From Paramecium pentaurelia (lineage: Eukaryota > Ciliophora > Oligohymenophorea > Peniculida > Parameciidae): a DNA stretch of 64,000 nucleotides. The translations under genes were made by a program, and so were the position numbers. The DNA is taken from assembly GCA_905183005.1 (NCBI GenBank), contig CAJJDO010000016.1, positions 317,949-381,948 of the forward strand, in the 5' to 3' direction. Numbering within the stretch: position 1 is the first letter of the stretch; each line of letters starts with the position of its first letter. Positions 61,519 to 64,000 of the stretch are shown one piece after another. Under the pieces are notes generated by a model. It saw only the letters and a list, made by a program, of their open reading frames with translations, was not told the origin of the DNA and made no database searches.

Positions 61519-62533
61519 TCATAATTTTTATTATTCATCACAGTAATTTAGCAACTCATTAGCTGTTTCTTTAAGTTTTTCTATATTTTTAATAGACCAT
61601 GGTAATCTTTTTACAGTATATGCCTAAAATTATTGTAATAAAACATGATACTTTTCTATTTGATGAGATAAATTCCCACGATTTTTCAGCTAAGGCTTTA
61701 ATTTTTTTATTCCTATCATTTTCTATAATTGCATCAAGATTATCTGAAAATAGATATTAATAATACCCAGAAAGGTTTTGTACTAATCTATAAATTATTT
61801 AGATTAGAATAATTCATGCAAAAAATGATTATTCATAGTTTTTATTTTGCTATTTTTTCTAAAAGGTAAAGATATCTATTTTGATTTTTCTGCTTAATAA
61901 GATTATTAGAATAGTTTGGAAGCAGCTTTTAGATTCAGTTCTAAAAGTATAAAGATAGAATTACTTGATTTTGTATTTTTTTCTTAAATTTCATGAAAAA
62001 TCTCTCTAAATGCTTTTCTTAAACAAAATTTGATTAATTCTTCTCTACTCTTTGATTATGATCTTATTTTTTTGGTTAAAGTGTCTAAAATTTTGATGAC
62101 TTTAACACATTTTTTTTCTTTTAGTTTCTAGATTATCTTTTTGACTTTAGATGAATCTGCAAATAATAAATGTATCATTTGCTCAAGATTTTCAATTGTT
62201 ATATCATCATAATTCATTTCTTCAATTTATTACTGTATAGTTTAAATTTGACTAAAATATTGTTAGGGTTGTTTTTATTGTGGTGCATCCTTTAAAATTT
62301 ATGCTAGATATATAATTAAAAGCTTTACATTGATCACATTTGACATCAAAATTGATAATTGATTAAGGAAAATTAATGTTGGAAGTTAAAATTGGAGAAC
62401 CTAGATTATGAATTGGACTCATCAAAGGATTTTAAAAGTTCATCATTAATAGAAATTATGAATTTGTTGGCCAATATGGTAAAGGATACATACCAAATAA
62501 AGGAGGAGATTGAGCACCGTCTGAATGATTCAT
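61519..62533 (-). CDS. Hypothetical helical protein, 312 aa
   Basis: Introns 62304-62328 (25 nt), 61744-61766 (23 nt, CAG) and 61624-61651 (28 nt) give 313 codons. The N-terminal 75 residues are Pro/Asn/Phe-rich (MNHSDGAQSPPLFGMYPLPY). The remainder is a continuous helical region with Lys/Glu charge (FCLRKAFREIFHEIQEKNTK; LNLKAASKLFQQSYQAEKSK; VKRLPWSIKNIEKLKETANE). No recognised domain. Confidence 0.6.
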
Positions 62534-63007
62534 ATATTAATTTAAAATTCTTTTGATATCGTCACAATAAAAGATGAAATAGAAATAATATGAATGAATT
62601 AGAAGATTAATACAATCTATAAAAATTTATATTGTTATAAGATGCCATTATCTATAATTTATAATACTTTTAATATTATTTAACTTTCTTAAAGATGTAT
62701 ATTGAAACAACAAAAGTTATTATATATGTATTATTATACAGATTTTCAACGATATTGTATTATCATCCATTTGCTATTAAATTTTTAGCTAAAATCATCA
62801 TCTTCTTTATTATAAGGTTTATAACTAATTTTATTTTTTAGTCATGATTAATTATATAAGATAATATTTTAAATAATGAATTTATTCATGTTTGTAATAA
62901 TATTACAATAATACTACTCATATTAAATATAGACTTTGATATATAATTACATATAAAAATAATTATATGATTTGCCATGAATTATATTATTAAATAGTAT
63001 TAAAAAT
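62534..63007. other. AT-rich intergenic region
   Basis: About 470 bp with no supported gene. It should contain the promoter of the preceding gene and the 3' end of the kinase. Confidence 0.5.
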
Positions 63008-64000
63008 TCATTTATTTCTTATTTTACATCTATTCACTATGCTAATGTAAGGATATTAGTGAGATTAATCTAAATCATTTTCTGAATTCTTTGATTATTA
63101 ACGAAATATCGAAACTTTATTTCCTCTAATCTCTAAGTTCTTATACGAATATAGTGATTAGGCTTTTGATCTTGGTTAACTGGCTGGTCTTTATAACTCA
63201 ATCCTTTTATTCCAAATAGGAGATCTCTCTTTTAATTCAATACCTTGATTATTATGGAACTCATTAATTCCTAAAAATGGTATTTTCTCAAAAACAGTTT
63301 AACCATTTTTCTGAAATGTTGAGAACTTCAATTCACCAATCTATGAATTAAATGAGTGACCAGATTTCTTTTATTCACTTAAACTAAATTATTATCATTT
63401 TTAATATACTCTTAAAATGAACTTATCAAACTTGGGTAAGAAAGTTCATTCAAATTTTCATTAAAGAAATCATGTCTTAATATTTGTGAAGCTGATGGTC
63501 TTAATTTTGGATTAAATCTTAACATTTAAGATATTAAATCTTTGCAACTTTATGGTACTTTAATTGAATCCTCAAATTTATAATCAACTTCCATATTTTT
63601 CTTTAAAATTCCAGATTTCTATGTATCCTTAAATGGATGTGTATTATAAATTCTTAAAATTAAAGGTTTATAATATATATACAGTTAATAATAAATGACT
63701 CCAAGACTGAATATATCACATTTTTCATTGTACATCTTTGATCCTTCTTTATACATCAATATTTCAGGAGCAACATATCCAGTTGTTCCACATCTGTAAT
63801 ATAATTATTTTTAATCCTTTATATGAGTTGCTAAACCAAAATCAGCAATTAAAACGTCAGATGTATTAGTTTTACATAAAATATTCTGAGGTTTCAAATC
63901 TCTATGCATAATTCCTTTTTAATGCATATAATCTACACATAAAGCTAATTATCGTGCTACCATTCTTGCATCCCTTATACTTTTATATTATCCTTATTTG
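63008..64000 (-). CDS. Protein kinase, C-terminal part (gene continues past the window)
   Basis: Partial. The 5' end lies beyond position 64000. Introns 63653-63682 (30 nt, 3n, stop-free) and 63384-63409 (26 nt) are removed. Catalytic motifs: YMHQKGIMHRDLKPQNIL, ADFGLATHI and RCGTTGYVAPEILM, then KCDIFSLGVIYYQL and RPSASQILRHDFF. The RCGTxGYVAPE activation segment is of the CAMK type common in Paramecium. A C-terminal tail of about 140 residues (KSGHSFNSQIGELKFSTFQK onward) is polar and ends at TGA 63008-63010. The ATP-binding lobe is outside the window. Confidence 0.88.

Noticed and set aside
1..64000. Retained internally eliminated sequences or transposons
   Set aside because: Without the micronuclear sequence, TA-bounded segments cannot be told from ordinary AT-rich DNA, and no transposase-like frame was found.
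1..64000. tRNA, rRNA or telomeric (C4A2/C3A3) sequence
   Set aside because: No cloverleaf with a GTTCRA loop, no rRNA motif and no telomere repeats were recognised.

Overview
The window is protein-coding DNA from the macronuclear genome of a ciliate, almost certainly a Paramecium. Three observations support this. The sequence is very AT-rich. In every recognisable gene TAA and TAG read as glutamine and only TGA ends a frame (ciliate nuclear code). Nearly every gene is interrupted by tiny introns of 20-37 nt, mostly 22-30, that begin GTA and end in AG. Read with the standard code the window breaks into dozens of meaningless 60-110 aa fragments. With TGA-only stops and these introns removed I reconstruct about 40 intact genes. 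For every gene I treat as intact, the spliced length is a multiple of three and ends at TGA.

Layout. 0.1-6.2 kb: a P5-like protein disulfide isomerase, a centrin, a La-motif protein, ribosomal protein uL22 and an RCC1-repeat protein. 6.8-16.5 kb: coiled-coil and unknown proteins, a B-box/kelch protein, a frameshifted C2H2 zinc-finger gene, a SPATA17-like IQ protein, a decayed gene and a small secreted Cys-rich protein. 16.9-24.9 kb: a compact UBR4-type E3 ligase whose stop overlaps the start of an LC8-like dynein light chain gene, then an LMBR1-family membrane protein. 25-37 kb: a broken gene, a Ser/Thr kinase, a myristoylable TLDc protein, condensin subunit 1 (HEAT/Cnd1), a calcyphosin-like EF-hand protein and a Met/Gly/Gln-rich protein with a long tail of TAA-coded glutamines. 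37.5-43.3 kb: three RING-class ubiquitin ligases (RING-CH+FHA, RBR, RING) and two Gln-rich proteins. 44.6-50.6 kb: Tubby, acid sphingomyelinase-like phosphodiesterase, an unknown, a PEX16-like peroxin and TatD nuclease. 50.6-56 kb: a decayed coiled-coil gene, a HEAT-like protein, NF-YC and a disordered protein. 56-64 kb: a nuclear-looking protein with a duplicated Cys domain, a large secreted multi-module protein, a protein with a repeated Cys/His motif, an unknown, and the 3' part of a protein kinase cut by the window end.

Genes lie on both strands in no functional order, with intergenic gaps often of only 20-150 bp (one pair is 18 bp apart and one overlaps by 3 bp). They do not form an operon or a single pathway. 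Recurrent themes are ubiquitin ligation (UBR4, RBR, RING-CH, RING), cilia and basal bodies (centrin, SPATA17-like, LC8-like, Tubby, calcyphosin-like) and chromatin/transcription (condensin, NF-YC). I see no RNA genes, transposons, CRISPR arrays or telomere repeats. The most useful second looks are the TAA-coded polyglutamine tail, the duplicated Cys domain, the multi-module secreted protein, the unusually small UBR4-type ligase, introns ending AAG/CAG instead of TAG, and several stop-free introns of length 3n.
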